Positions 52,539 to 61,701 of a stretch of DNA of 64,000 nt are shown here, piece after piece (positions within the stretch are counted from its first letter, which is position 1; the number at the start of each line of letters is the position of its first letter). Under the pieces are notes generated by a model. It was not told the DNA's origin and made no database searches. It saw only the letters and a program-made list of their open reading frames with translations. Location of the stretch: contig NZ_CP110008.1 of the NCBI RefSeq assembly GCF_025947285.1, positions 1,689,001 to 1,753,000 of the forward strand, read 5' to 3'. Source of the stretch: Flavobacterium sp. N2820 (GTDB lineage Bacteria > Bacteroidota > Bacteroidia > Flavobacteriales > Flavobacteriaceae). A program made the translations under genes and the position numbers.

Positions 52539-53519
52539 TTATTTTATTAAGTAACTCATAAAGCGATACAATCCAAACCCTTTAATTTTATAAAATTTAA
52601 ACAAAAAGTGTTGAACAAATAAATACTTTACCAATTTAAAAATCGAAATATAGTTATTCTTATAAAGAAACGTAATCATTTTTCCATTGGAATTTTTAAA
52701 GACTTCAACGTTTTTAATTATGTATCTATTAAAAATGGCAACATAAGCAAGGTTAATATTGTTTTTGAGTTTTTTTCGCAAATTACTATTAGATGATGCC
52801 ACAATATTATCATGCACTATTGATAAAAAGGAAACAAAAGCATTCACCACTTTCTTTTCGTAAGCTAAATCGATATGTTTTTTAAAATAATCGTCATCGT
52901 TTCTATAATAATAATCGATATTTTTAAAAACAAAATAGTTTGAAGAATTAAGTAAAGCTTTAATAGCTATTTCAAAATCTTCAAAGATCATTATCTGATC
53001 AGAAAAACCATCAATTTTTTTTACAAAATTTATTTTATATATAGGTGCAGTTGTTTGCCAAGAACCTCTTAACTGAATAAAATTAGATAACCAATCCTCT
53101 TCCTTTCTTGTTATTAACTCATGTTGTAAAACTAATGGTGCTTTGTCAGAAAATATCAGCATGTCAAAAACTAAAAAATCGGCATCCTTATATTCTTGAA
53201 AAGCACTTATGCGTTGTTCTAAACAAAAAGTAGCTAATAGATCATCTGAATCTAAAAAAATTACATAGTCACCATTTGCATTTTCTATTCCAATGTTTCT
53301 ACATGTAGATGGACCTTTAATCCTGTTTTCAGGTCTTTTAAAAACCCTAAAACGTTTATCATTTTCACAATAAGAATCTATTAAAAGTAATGAAGTGTCA
53401 GTAGAACCATCATCTACGAGAATACACTCCCATTTAATATAGGATTGACTTAAAATAGAATTCAAAGTTTCTTCTAAAGTTGTTGCTCTATTAAAAACCG
53501 GGATTATAATGCTTATCAT
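52539..53519 (-). CDS. Glycosyltransferase family 2
   Basis: A 326-residue GT-A enzyme. ISIIIPVFNRATTLEETLNSILSQSYIKWECILVDDGSTD starts the domain, and GDYVIFLDSDDLLATFCLEQR has the DSDD site. FEDFEIAIKALLNSSNYFVF is the acceptor loop. The last 100 residues are lysine- and aromatic-rich and may contact membrane. It overlaps the next upstream gene by one base. Donor not known. Confidence 0.9.
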   Translation of the reverse strand: MISIIIPVFNRATTLEETLNSILSQSYIKWECILVDDGSTDTSLLLIDSYCENDKRFRVFKRPENRIKGPSTCRNIGIENANGDYVIFLDSDDLLATFCLEQRISAFQEYKDADFLVFDMLIFSDKAPLVLQHELITRKEEDWLSNFIQLRGSWQTTAPIYKINFVKKIDGFSDQIMIFEDFEIAIKALLNSSNYFVFKNIDYYYRNDDDYFKKHIDLAYEKKVVNAFVSFLSIVHDNIVASSNSNLRKKLKNNINLAYVAIFNRYIIKNVEVFKNSNGKMITFLYKNNYISIFKLVKYLFVQHFLFKFYKIKGFGLYRFMSYLIK

Positions 53520-54415
53520 TATTTACTTTTAATCTTTTTTATGAATTGTCTTTTCATAAATTTTAATAAATGATTAATTCTTCTAATTTTAATATATTCT
53601 AATGCTATTAAAATACTGTTTTTAAAACTCAACAAGTTTCGATTTCTGAGTAATATTTCATATGTAGTTAATAATATACATATTTGATTTTTATTAAAAC
53701 GAGCTAATTCTTCTTTTACAATTTTTTGAAAAAATAAAAATTTTGCCTCTTCCTTTAATAATAGATTATTAGTTTTTCCTGAAATGTTATCGTTTGAAAA
53801 CCGAAAATAAATGACCGAATCATTTATTGAAGCGATTAAACTTGAATCTGAAAATTTAATCCATGCTAAATCATCAGAATACCATGCTAAAGGAAAATTA
53901 CTAAATTTATGTTGCTGATATGATACTCTTTTAAAAACATATTCAGAAAGAGAACTTCTAGTTTCATTATTTATTTTTCTAAAGAAAGAATCGGTTGCTT
54001 TTTCAAAAATAGGTTGAGTGAATTTATCTGAAATAACCTTATTATTTTCATCAATTACAACGGTTGAGAACCTAAAAACATTTACATTATTTTTTTTACT
54101 ATTGTAAAACGCTTCCACTACATTTTCCCCTAACACATCATCATCTCCAAGAATCATCAACCATTCTTCATCGTTTGAAAGTGCAATGCATCGCTCCCAT
54201 TGCTGTGTTAAACTAATACTTCCTAAATTACTTTCAAATCGGTGGTAAACAAAATCAAATTGACCCTCAAAGCTTTGCAACAATGCAGTACAATCATCTG
54301 GGCTTGCATCGTCACCTACATACACTTTAAAACGCTTATCTGTTTGATGGGCTAGCGATTGTAACGTAGCCTGAAAGAACGTAAGTTTATAAAAGGGAAT
54401 GATGATAGCTAGCAT
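53519..54415 (-). CDS. Glycosyltransferase family 2
   Basis: A 298-residue GT-A enzyme, beginning LAIIIPFYKLTFFQATLQSLAHQTDKRFKVYVGDDASPDD. The usual VDDGS is replaced by GDDASPDD, and the second acidic site is WLMILGDDDVLGENVVEAF. The central and C-terminal parts are less conserved. A lysine-rich C-terminus (LKFMKRQFIKKIKSK) suggests a peripheral membrane position. It lies 12 bp from the acyltransferase gene in the same operon. Confidence 0.88.
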   Translation of the reverse strand: MLAIIIPFYKLTFFQATLQSLAHQTDKRFKVYVGDDASPDDCTALLQSFEGQFDFVYHRFESNLGSISLTQQWERCIALSNDEEWLMILGDDDVLGENVVEAFYNSKKNNVNVFRFSTVVIDENNKVISDKFTQPIFEKATDSFFRKINNETRSSLSEYVFKRVSYQQHKFSNFPLAWYSDDLAWIKFSDSSLIASINDSVIYFRFSNDNISGKTNNLLLKEEAKFLFFQKIVKEELARFNKNQICILLTTYEILLRNRNLLSFKNSILIALEYIKIRRINHLLKFMKRQFIKKIKSK

Positions 54416-54427
54416 TTATTTATACAA

Positions 54428-55447
54428 TTAAAATTTATTTTTAAAAACCAACATTCGCTTCTCTATTAGATGCCATGAAAGATAACCAAATAGCATAGCT
54501 ATCAAAACAGAAAACAAAATTAAGGTATTTGTATTTAGCTTAAAATAATACATTAAGGTTTGTTGAATTGGAAAGCCATAAATATAAATTCCATAGGATA
54601 AATCTCCAATAACATTAATTTTACTAATAGGATAAAGGGCAACTAATCCAAATAAAACGACAAATAATGTTAATAAAATGTGTTTTATAGCATCATAAAA
54701 ATGGAAGTGCAAAGCAATTAATATTACTAAAAACACTAAGAACAACAATTCTACTTTATATTTTATAGTTTCAATCTTAGCAACTCCTAATAATGCGCCA
54801 GCCACAAAGAAAGTCCCTAAATTAAAAAAAGACAAAATCTGCATCCCAAATCGATAAATTTCGCCATATTTTTCCATTAAAAAATTATAACTAAATAACA
54901 TAAAAATAAAAGTAACTAACAAAAGTATTAATCGCACTTTTTTATTCTTTATGAAAAATAAAATCCCCAATAACAAATACATTGAAAACTCATAACAAAT
55001 GGTCCAAAGCGACCCATTAATTGCTGAAGGATAAGGATTATATTCAAAAACACCTTTAATGTGGTGTTGCAAATCGTATAATAAAATATTCCTTGGTAAA
55101 TAAGAAAAAACATCCTTGTTTTGAATATAAGGTATTGCATTTTCATAAACCAGTGGCGCTAAAAAAATAGTTAACAACAATACTACAAATAAAGCTGGAA
55201 ATAATCGTAAAAAACGTTTCCATAAATAATTAATAATTGTTTTGCTTCTTTCTAAACTTTTAAAAATTAAATAACCACTGATGATAAAAAAACCATTTAA
55301 ACCAATATTAGAAAGCTCAATCTGTCCATTGGTAACTTGATAAATCCATTGTCCAGAAACTGAATTTCCCGACAAAGGATAACTATGTGCAACTACAACA
55401 AACAAAGCAAAAATTAAACGAAGAAAATCAAAATTATTTTTCATCAA
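54428..55447 (-). CDS. Acyltransferase family 3 membrane protein
   Basis: A 339-residue polytopic protein with about 10 helices. NFDFLRLIFALFVVVAHSYPLSG carries the R-x10-H motif of acyltransferase-3 (OafA/NodX) enzymes, and GLNGFFIISGYLIFKSLERS and WKRFLRLFPALFVVLLL follow, with SYGIYIYGFPIQQTLMYYF near the end. It would O-acetylate, or otherwise acylate, a sugar of the glycan. It lies 1 bp from the GNAT-GT2 fusion gene. Confidence 0.92.
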   Translation of the reverse strand: MMKNNFDFLRLIFALFVVVAHSYPLSGNSVSGQWIYQVTNGQIELSNIGLNGFFIISGYLIFKSLERSKTIINYLWKRFLRLFPALFVVLLLTIFLAPLVYENAIPYIQNKDVFSYLPRNILLYDLQHHIKGVFEYNPYPSAINGSLWTICYEFSMYLLLGILFFIKNKKVRLILLLVTFIFMLFSYNFLMEKYGEIYRFGMQILSFFNLGTFFVAGALLGVAKIETIKYKVELLFLVFLVILIALHFHFYDAIKHILLTLFVVLFGLVALYPISKINVIGDLSYGIYIYGFPIQQTLMYYFKLNTNTLILFSVLIAMLFGYLSWHLIEKRMLVFKNKF

Positions 55448-55448
55448 T

Positions 55449-56810
55449 TTAGTTGAATTTATTTTTAATTTTCCTCCAAAATTTACTCGGATGCTTTAAC
55501 GATTGTAATGCTTTAAAAAAGATATGGTGCGAAATAAATGCTTCTTGATATTCGCTTCTTACCAGGTATTCAAAATTATCAAATGCATTCAGTTGTCGAT
55601 CTAAAAGAATATGATTTATTTTAGGGTTATTAAAATAAGACAATAGTAAAGTGAATAGTTTAAAGTTAGCTTTTGCCATTTTTATTTGAGTATGTGTAGA
55701 ATGAACACCTACTCCATATCGATATACCGCCATTTCTTCATCTATATATTTTAGTTTACCTTGCTCAGCTAACAACATATACAAAAAAAAGTCACCAATT
55801 GGAGATAATGAAAATTCTGGTGGAAATTCTTTAATTACATTTCTAAAAACTACTGAAGGCGTGTGTATATAATTTCCTAAACGCGCCAAAGTTTCTTGAT
55901 TTTCATAGTTTTCAGGAACTTTTGTGATGAAATCTTCAACTAATTCACCATTGGGTTTCAAAATTTTTACTTTATGAAAACATAAAACATAATCTGGATG
56001 AGCTTCTAAAAAATCTACTTGTTTTTGTAACTTAAAAGGGTCAGTCCAATAGTCGTCACCTTCACAAAGGGCTACATACTCACCTGAACAATTATTTAGA
56101 ACTTCAATCTGATTCTTACAAGCCCCTATATTTGTGCTATGAAGTAATAATTTAAATTTTCCTGGGAATCTATTTTGATAATCTAATAAAATTTTCCTTG
56201 AATTGTCATTTGAACAATCCTCACCAATTACAATATCATAATCAAAATTGCATTTCTGATTTAAAAAACCATCAATAGAACTAGAAATAAAATTTTCATG
56301 ATTAAATATCATTACGAAAATACTGACCTTAGGCTTTAGTGATTTCTCAAGGTCTAATTCCATTTTTATTTTATCATCATTCGAAACTACACTAAAATTA
56401 CAGCTTTCATAAAGCCTAATTGCGCTTTTATGGTTTGAGTTTACAAATAAAACTATTTTTTTTATTTTTAATAAAACTCTTGCATATCTAATCAATTGTA
56501 GTGAAGCCAATCTTGCAATCCCTTTACCCCAATAATTAGTATTACCTATAAAAATATGATATTCTGCAGATTTTCCTATTTGAATATTGGTCAATTGAAT
56601 ATTTCCTACATAAATGTCATCAACTAAAATAGCAAATCTTTTAGAATTTTCATCATTAATAACTTTCTCAATCCATTTTTTTTCGATTTCATAAGTAATT
56701 TCAATAGATGGTTTAGATTCTGTTAATTCCCATACTTTGGGATTATTTCTCCATTCCCAAGAAATTTCAGCATCAGCTATTTCTAACGGTCTAATTAAAA
56801 CTTTATACAT
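55449..56810 (-). CDS. GNAT N-acetyltransferase fused to a GT2 glycosyltransferase
   Basis: A 453-residue two-domain protein. Residues 1-155 form a GNAT acetyltransferase (RPLEIADAEISWEWRNNPKVWE, YWGKGIARLASLQLIRYA, RLYESCNFSVV), similar to PseH-type enzymes. From about 160 a GT2 domain begins (VSIFVMIFNHENFISSSIDGFLNQ, IVIGEDCSNDNSRKI, YVALCEGDDYWTDPFKLQKQVDFLEAHP). The GNAT half could N-acetylate an amino sugar, which the GT2 half then transfers. The next gene is a PLP-dependent aminotransferase-like gene, which fits. Confidence 0.9.
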   Translation of the reverse strand: MYKVLIRPLEIADAEISWEWRNNPKVWELTESKPSIEITYEIEKKWIEKVINDENSKRFAILVDDIYVGNIQLTNIQIGKSAEYHIFIGNTNYWGKGIARLASLQLIRYARVLLKIKKIVLFVNSNHKSAIRLYESCNFSVVSNDDKIKMELDLEKSLKPKVSIFVMIFNHENFISSSIDGFLNQKCNFDYDIVIGEDCSNDNSRKILLDYQNRFPGKFKLLLHSTNIGACKNQIEVLNNCSGEYVALCEGDDYWTDPFKLQKQVDFLEAHPDYVLCFHKVKILKPNGELVEDFITKVPENYENQETLARLGNYIHTPSVVFRNVIKEFPPEFSLSPIGDFFLYMLLAEQGKLKYIDEEMAVYRYGVGVHSTHTQIKMAKANFKLFTLLLSYFNNPKINHILLDRQLNAFDNFEYLVRSEYQEAFISHHIFFKALQSLKHPSKFWRKIKNKFN

Positions 56811-57753
56811 TAAGTATCGTTTTTATAATTAATTCCATTTCATAATTAGAATATCTTTGATCAACAGGTAAGTAAACGATTTCATTGACAAATTGATATT
56901 CTAAATCTCCATCTTTACAACATTGCTTTACATTTGGCCAATACGAAGCGGTATATATTTTATTTTCTAAAAGTCTATTTCTTAAATTAACATCTTCACT
57001 CCAAAACGGATAAACCATCGGAACTTCAGTAGTTAAAAAATGCAAACTTAATTTATTAACATTTCCTAAAGTTTCATGCAGTGTATTAAAATTCTCTCTA
57101 CGGACTTTTGAAACAGACTTATAATCAATACTTTTTAATATTGAAATGGTCAACTTTGACATAAACTTTATTGGCTGTTGGGATAACAATTTATCATTTT
57201 CCACAAAAAAACTATAACCAGCTTCTGCTGATTTATCTTTTCTAATTAACAAATGAGACATTCGATTAAAGGACAAATCTGTTTCAAATTCCTGATTTAA
57301 TACTTTATTACAATATAAATAACTCCCATCGCTTATTCCAAAAAATTTTCTTGGAGAATAAAATGTATCTATATTTTTAATTGGCTTTGAAAAAAAGGCT
57401 TGGGCATTGTCGATAACAAGTTGTCTTGTTTTTTGTATCATTTGTTTAATAAAAACATCTTTTAAACCAAAGTAATTAGTGTATAAAAAACACTCATCTT
57501 CTTGTATTTTAGAATAATCAAAAATAGGCTCAAAATTTGTGTCAATATTATAGAATTCAAATACTATATCTAATTTAACTATAGGCTCTAAAATTGCATC
57601 ACACGTAAAAAAAGGCAAATACACTTTGTTATAATTTCTAACCTTTAAAATATATTCGAATGCATTTCGCCCTGAATTCAACTTTATAGCATCTGAATAA
57701 AATTCTCCAGATGAATTTAATTCTAATTCAAAATATCCACCTATAGCTGTCAT
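56803..57753 (-). CDS. DegT-like PLP-dependent protein, divergent
   Basis: A 316-residue protein with an aminotransferase-like layout: LNSGRNAFEYILKVRNYNKVYLPFFTCDAILEPI near the start, LVIDNAQAFFSKPI (the DNAQ of the PLP-ring Asp region) and SPRKFFGISDGSYLYC, where the Lys probably binds PLP. It is shorter and more divergent than the DegT enzyme at 58454-59527. It may make an amino sugar for the GNAT domain encoded next to it. It overlaps both neighbours (8 bp and 4 bp). Confidence 0.7.
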   Translation of the reverse strand: MTAIGGYFELELNSSGEFYSDAIKLNSGRNAFEYILKVRNYNKVYLPFFTCDAILEPIVKLDIVFEFYNIDTNFEPIFDYSKIQEDECFLYTNYFGLKDVFIKQMIQKTRQLVIDNAQAFFSKPIKNIDTFYSPRKFFGISDGSYLYCNKVLNQEFETDLSFNRMSHLLIRKDKSAEAGYSFFVENDKLLSQQPIKFMSKLTISILKSIDYKSVSKVRRENFNTLHETLGNVNKLSLHFLTTEVPMVYPFWSEDVNLRNRLLENKIYTASYWPNVKQCCKDGDLEYQFVNEIVYLPVDQRYSNYEMELIIKTILNV

Positions 57754-58454
57754 ACCAAATCATATTCATTTAACATTCTCACTACCTCAATTTTAGAATT
57801 AAACATCAAAATATCAATTATAGATAACCATGAAACAAATCGATTATCAAATTGTTTATACTCAATCGGTTTTGCTTTTATAAAGTTAAGAATTATATCA
57901 TTTTTCTTAAAATCTTCCTTTGAATATAAATCAATTCCTCCTATTGGATTGATGTAATATTTTGCTTGCTCTAATTGACAAATCGATATAATCCTGTCTT
58001 GACCATTTAAATATTTATTATTGTATTGTTTTGATGTTTCAATTATTTGGGTTTTAACATCTAAGTAATTACATACCTCCTTAATACTTTCAACTGCCAA
58101 TGTACTAATAAAATCATTGTCTTTATTTAAAATTTTCTCAATTAAAAAAAAAACTTCATTATAAAAAGGTGCTTTTTTATAGGATTGCTCAAGAGATTTT
58201 AGAAATTTAATTTTCCAATTCTCATAGAATTTTGAATGTAAACGGGTTTGATCAATTTGTATAAATGAGCTTGAATTTTCTAGTGGAACAGTAAATAAAA
58301 AAGGTTTTTTACTTACCAATACATTATTTCTGTTTATCCATCCCCCTTTAATAAAGTTCACATCATCATAAACTATAAATTTATCAACAGCGTTGATTAA
58401 TTGAAAATAACCAATATATGGAAAAAAATAAGGTTGCATAATGGCTAACTTCAT
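57750..58454 (-). CDS. WbqC family protein
   Basis: A 234-residue protein when started at the ATG at 58454, which overlaps the previous stop as TAATG; the frame is open to 58529. LAIMQPYFFPYIGYFQLINAVDKFIVYDDVNFIKGGWINRN is the signature of the WbqC family, found in O-antigen and surface-glycan loci. KYYINPIGGIDLYSKEDFKKN lies near the end. The reaction is unclear in general; a link to amino-sugar modification is inferred from the neighbouring aminotransferases. Confidence 0.9.
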   Translation of the reverse strand: MKLAIMQPYFFPYIGYFQLINAVDKFIVYDDVNFIKGGWINRNNVLVSKKPFLFTVPLENSSSFIQIDQTRLHSKFYENWKIKFLKSLEQSYKKAPFYNEVFFLIEKILNKDNDFISTLAVESIKEVCNYLDVKTQIIETSKQYNNKYLNGQDRIISICQLEQAKYYINPIGGIDLYSKEDFKKNDIILNFIKAKPIEYKQFDNRFVSWLSIIDILMFNSKIEVVRMLNEYDLV

Positions 58455-59527
58455 TATTTTAATGTATTGATTATACAAATAATTTTTTCTAAATCCATAT
58501 TTTTTAACTCCGCATACAAAGGCAAACAAAGCACTCTTGCAGCGATACTTTCAGAAACAGACATTTTTTGGCCACTCAAATAGTCTACAGTATTTAAAGA
58601 CGGATAAAAATAACGTCTTGGAAAAATCTGTTCTGCATTTAACGTCTTTTGCACTTGTAATAAAGTCACTTCGTCTTTAAAAACTACAGGATAATAGCTG
58701 TAGTTCCATTGGGTATTTACTCTTATTTTTAAGGTTTGAATTTTATCTAAATTTAAATGTTGATTGTAAAAATCAACTACTCTTTTGCGTTCGGCTATAA
58801 TGGTTTCCATATAGGGCAAAACGGCTAACCCCATGGCGGCTTGTAATTCGGATATTTTTCCATTAACACCCAATCCATGAAATGCCAAAGGGCCATTGTG
58901 TCCGAAATTGTGACTATAAAACAATTGATGCTCTAATTCTGCATCTTTTGTAAATAAAGCACCACCTTCACCCGTGTGAAACAACTTAGTAGCATGAAAA
59001 CTACACGTGCTCACATCACCATATTCAAAAATGGATTTTCCTTTATAAGTGACACCAAAAGCATGGGCTGCATCATAAATTACTTTTAAATGGTGTTTTT
59101 CAGCAATAGCTCCAATAGCTTCGATATGACATGGATTGCCAAAAACGTGTGTAGCTAAAATACAAGTCGTTTTATCAGTTATTGCGGCTTCAATTTTAGT
59201 TTCATCAATAGTTAAGTACTCTGGATGAATATCTACAAAAACAGGCGTACAATGTTCCCATACAATGGCAGCTGAAGTAGCAACATAACTAAAAGGCGTC
59301 GTAATAATTTCGCCTCCATTTCCTAATAATTTCAAGGCAATTTGAAGGGGAATCGTCCCGTTATTAGTGACTAAAATATGATCAACCGATAAATATGTTT
59401 TTAACTTCTCTTCTAATTCCAATACCAACTCCCCACGATTGGTCAACCATTGGTTTGTCCAAATACGTTGCAAGTAACGTTGGTACTCTTCTAAAGGTGG
59501 AAAAAAAGTTTGAGTTACGTTGATCAT
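58454..59527 (-). CDS. DegT/DnrJ/EryC1/StrS sugar aminotransferase
   Basis: A 357-residue PLP enzyme that aminates a nucleotide-linked keto sugar. Motifs include VDHILVTNNGTIPLQIAL, EIITTPFSYVATSAAIVWEHCTPVFVDI, VIYDAAHAFGVTYKGKSIFEYGDVSTCSFHATKLFHTGEGGALFT, with the PLP-binding Lys in HATK. It pairs with a WbqC gene and a second DegT-like gene. The product is an amino sugar; which one is not known. The start overlaps the FkbM gene by 4 bp. Confidence 0.94.
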   Translation of the reverse strand: MINVTQTFFPPLEEYQRYLQRIWTNQWLTNRGELVLELEEKLKTYLSVDHILVTNNGTIPLQIALKLLGNGGEIITTPFSYVATSAAIVWEHCTPVFVDIHPEYLTIDETKIEAAITDKTTCILATHVFGNPCHIEAIGAIAEKHHLKVIYDAAHAFGVTYKGKSIFEYGDVSTCSFHATKLFHTGEGGALFTKDAELEHQLFYSHNFGHNGPLAFHGLGVNGKISELQAAMGLAVLPYMETIIAERKRVVDFYNQHLNLDKIQTLKIRVNTQWNYSYYPVVFKDEVTLLQVQKTLNAEQIFPRRYFYPSLNTVDYLSGQKMSVSESIAARVLCLPLYAELKNMDLEKIICIINTLK

Positions 59528-60309
59528 ATTTCGAAATTAATTTTGTAATTATCTATAATTCCGCCTTTTCTAACAAAAGCTAATTCAACAAGCCATAAAA
59601 CTTGTGGTTGAAACGGACGGTTTAAATCAGTGATTTCAAATAAAGAATATCCTTTTTTATCCATATAATCAACCATTTTCAACAAATTGTTATCAAACTC
59701 TTTACAAAAAAGAGCGGCTTCTACTAAAAAAATTTCTGTTTTTCCCATCAAATCAGAAGCACCCTCTAACACGTTAATATCTAGACCTTCTGCATCGATC
59801 TTAACTAAATCAGGAAAAGGTAAAGTTGCATTTTTTGCCACTATTTCGTTTAATGTAACGATAGGGATTTCCACTTGTTTGAACCCTCCAGCTTTTGCTT
59901 CTTCTTCTGTATATCTGAACGAACAGCTATCATCTCTATTTACAATAGTAAACATAAATGATCCTGATTTGTCTCCTGCTCCAACTGCATTAAATGTAAC
60001 TTTTGAATTGGAGTCTAAAATATCTTGTAAAGACGGTTTTAACCATTCTTGTGGTTCTATTAACGTGTAATTTGCGTCTGGAAAATAGCGCAACGTTTCA
60101 CGCGTCCAAGTACCATGATTCGCACCAACATCAACAATATGCTTGGGTATAAATCCCATTTGCTTTATATTTTCAAAAAAAACTGCTAAAAGCGAATTCT
60201 TTTCAAATGCATTAGTAATTTGAACAGCTTTTTGTCCTCTATTGTATCCTAATCTTGTTGCAATAGGATGAATTAATTTGATTGCTATTTTTTTTATAAT
60301 CTTTTTCAA
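59524..60309 (-). CDS. FkbM family methyltransferase
   Basis: A 261-residue SAM-dependent methyltransferase. The SAM-binding block is FIPKHIVDVGANHGTWTRETLRYFPDANYTLIEPQEWL. Further family features are DDSCSFRYTEEEAKAGG, VPIVTLNEIV (read as VEIPIVTLNEIV) and FPDLVKIDAEGLDINVLEGA. It would O-methylate a sugar or the end of the glycan. It lies between the ABC exporter and the aminotransferase genes, fitting modification of the exported chain. Confidence 0.9.
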   Translation of the reverse strand: MKKIIKKIAIKLIHPIATRLGYNRGQKAVQITNAFEKNSLLAVFFENIKQMGFIPKHIVDVGANHGTWTRETLRYFPDANYTLIEPQEWLKPSLQDILDSNSKVTFNAVGAGDKSGSFMFTIVNRDDSCSFRYTEEEAKAGGFKQVEIPIVTLNEIVAKNATLPFPDLVKIDAEGLDINVLEGASDLMGKTEIFLVEAALFCKEFDNNLLKMVDYMDKKGYSLFEITDLNRPFQPQVLWLVELAFVRKGGIIDNYKINFEI

Positions 60310-60321
60310 AATTGTAACATT

Positions 60322-61581
60322 TTATAAGTTAACCCATTCAAAAACAGGCTTGATAAACCCAGGCTCTTTGCCCATCCAACCTCCTAATGGTCTTGGTCCT
60401 TCTTGAATTGTAAATGCCATTATATCGGGTTCATGAAAAATAGCTTTTTTGGCATCTTCAATTAAATATAAATCTAAATAATAATTTCCAATATTTAAAA
60501 ATCCTTTTGGAAAACTACACACTAATGTATTCAACCCGTTATGAAGTGATGCCACTCCAGCAGTTGAAAATGTGAATAAAGCCTCTCCATTATTATCTTT
60601 CAAAACATAAGTCAAATGCAAACGCTCTGCTTGATATTTAATGTTTATATCGGTGCAAAATTCTAATTCGTGAAATTCATTTAAAATTTCATCAGAGGTT
60701 AATCCTTTGGGATGAATGCTAATTTCATTTAATTTTAGCTGTTCTAAATCAAAATCACTACCAAATTTCTTGTGATTCAAACTATCCGACTCTCCCGCTA
60801 AATAATTAGCTACAGCAATATCAACAGCACCCTGAAAAAACATTTCTCCATTTTTCAACACAATCCCAGAACTACACAAACTCTTCACCGCCGCCATATT
60901 ATGGCTCACAAATAACACCGTTCTCCCTTCACCCTTACTGACATCACTCATTTTACCCAAACATTTCTTTTGAAACTCAGCATCGCCAACTGCTAATACC
61001 TCATCTACAATCAAAATCTCGGATTCCAAATGGGCCGCAACGGCAAACGCCAAACGCACATACATTCCAGAAGAATAGCGCTTAACAGGCGTATCAATAT
61101 ACCGTTCTACTCCAGAAAAGGCAACAATTTCATCAAATTTACGGGTGATTTCGTGCTTGCGCATGCCTAAAATAGCACCGTTCAAATAGATATTTTCTCT
61201 CCCCGTCATTTCAGGATGAAAACCTGTTCCTACCTCTAACAAAGAAGCAATTCTTCCTTTAGTATATATTCTACCTGTAGTAGGTTGGGTTACCTGACTT
61301 AATATCTTTAATAAAGTAGATTTTCCTGCACCATTACGACCAATAATCCCCACCGAATCACCTTGATTGATTTCGAAATTAATGTCACGCAAACTCCATA
61401 CATAATCGCTTTCACCTTTGCTACTTCTGTCGTTAGCTTCTCCAATTTTTAAAAAAGGATCTTCTTTACCTCGCAAATTATGCCACCAACGTTTCATATC
61501 ATCTTTCACCGTACCTGTTCCTACAAGTCCGAGACGATATTGTTTGGAGATATTTTCTGCTTTTATTACTACTTTACTCAT
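60322..61581 (-). CDS. Polysaccharide export ABC transporter ATP-binding protein with carbohydrate-binding C-terminus
   Basis: A 419-residue ATPase of the Wzt/TagH type. The ABC domain (about 1-250) shows VGIIGRNGAGKSTLLKILS (Walker A), LLEVGTGFHPEMTGRENIYLNGAILGM, YSSGMYVRLAFAVAAHL (signature) and ILIVDEVLAVGDAEFQ (Walker B). From about 270 a C-terminal Wzt-type beta-sandwich follows, typically used to recognise the chain end. With the permease it would export the finished glycan in an ATP-driven way. It lies 120 bp from the permease gene. Confidence 0.94.
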   Translation of the reverse strand: MSKVVIKAENISKQYRLGLVGTGTVKDDMKRWWHNLRGKEDPFLKIGEANDRSSKGESDYVWSLRDINFEINQGDSVGIIGRNGAGKSTLLKILSQVTQPTTGRIYTKGRIASLLEVGTGFHPEMTGRENIYLNGAILGMRKHEITRKFDEIVAFSGVERYIDTPVKRYSSGMYVRLAFAVAAHLESEILIVDEVLAVGDAEFQKKCLGKMSDVSKGEGRTVLFVSHNMAAVKSLCSSGIVLKNGEMFFQGAVDIAVANYLAGESDSLNHKKFGSDFDLEQLKLNEISIHPKGLTSDEILNEFHELEFCTDINIKYQAERLHLTYVLKDNNGEALFTFSTAGVASLHNGLNTLVCSFPKGFLNIGNYYLDLYLIEDAKKAIFHEPDIMAFTIQEGPRPLGGWMGKEPGFIKPVFEWVNL

Positions 61582-61701
61582 TGTATTTTAGTGATTGATG
61601 AATTGTAAATGGAAAATAGACTATACAACTGCTATTATTCATTTAACACACTCAATCATTTATTTTATTATTTACTATATTTTTCCTCTAAATATTTACC
61701 A
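61582..61701. other. Spacer between the ABC permease and ATPase genes
   Basis: 120 AT-rich bases, unusually long for this tight operon. I see no clear hairpin or -7 element. Nothing else can be supported. Confidence 0.3.
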
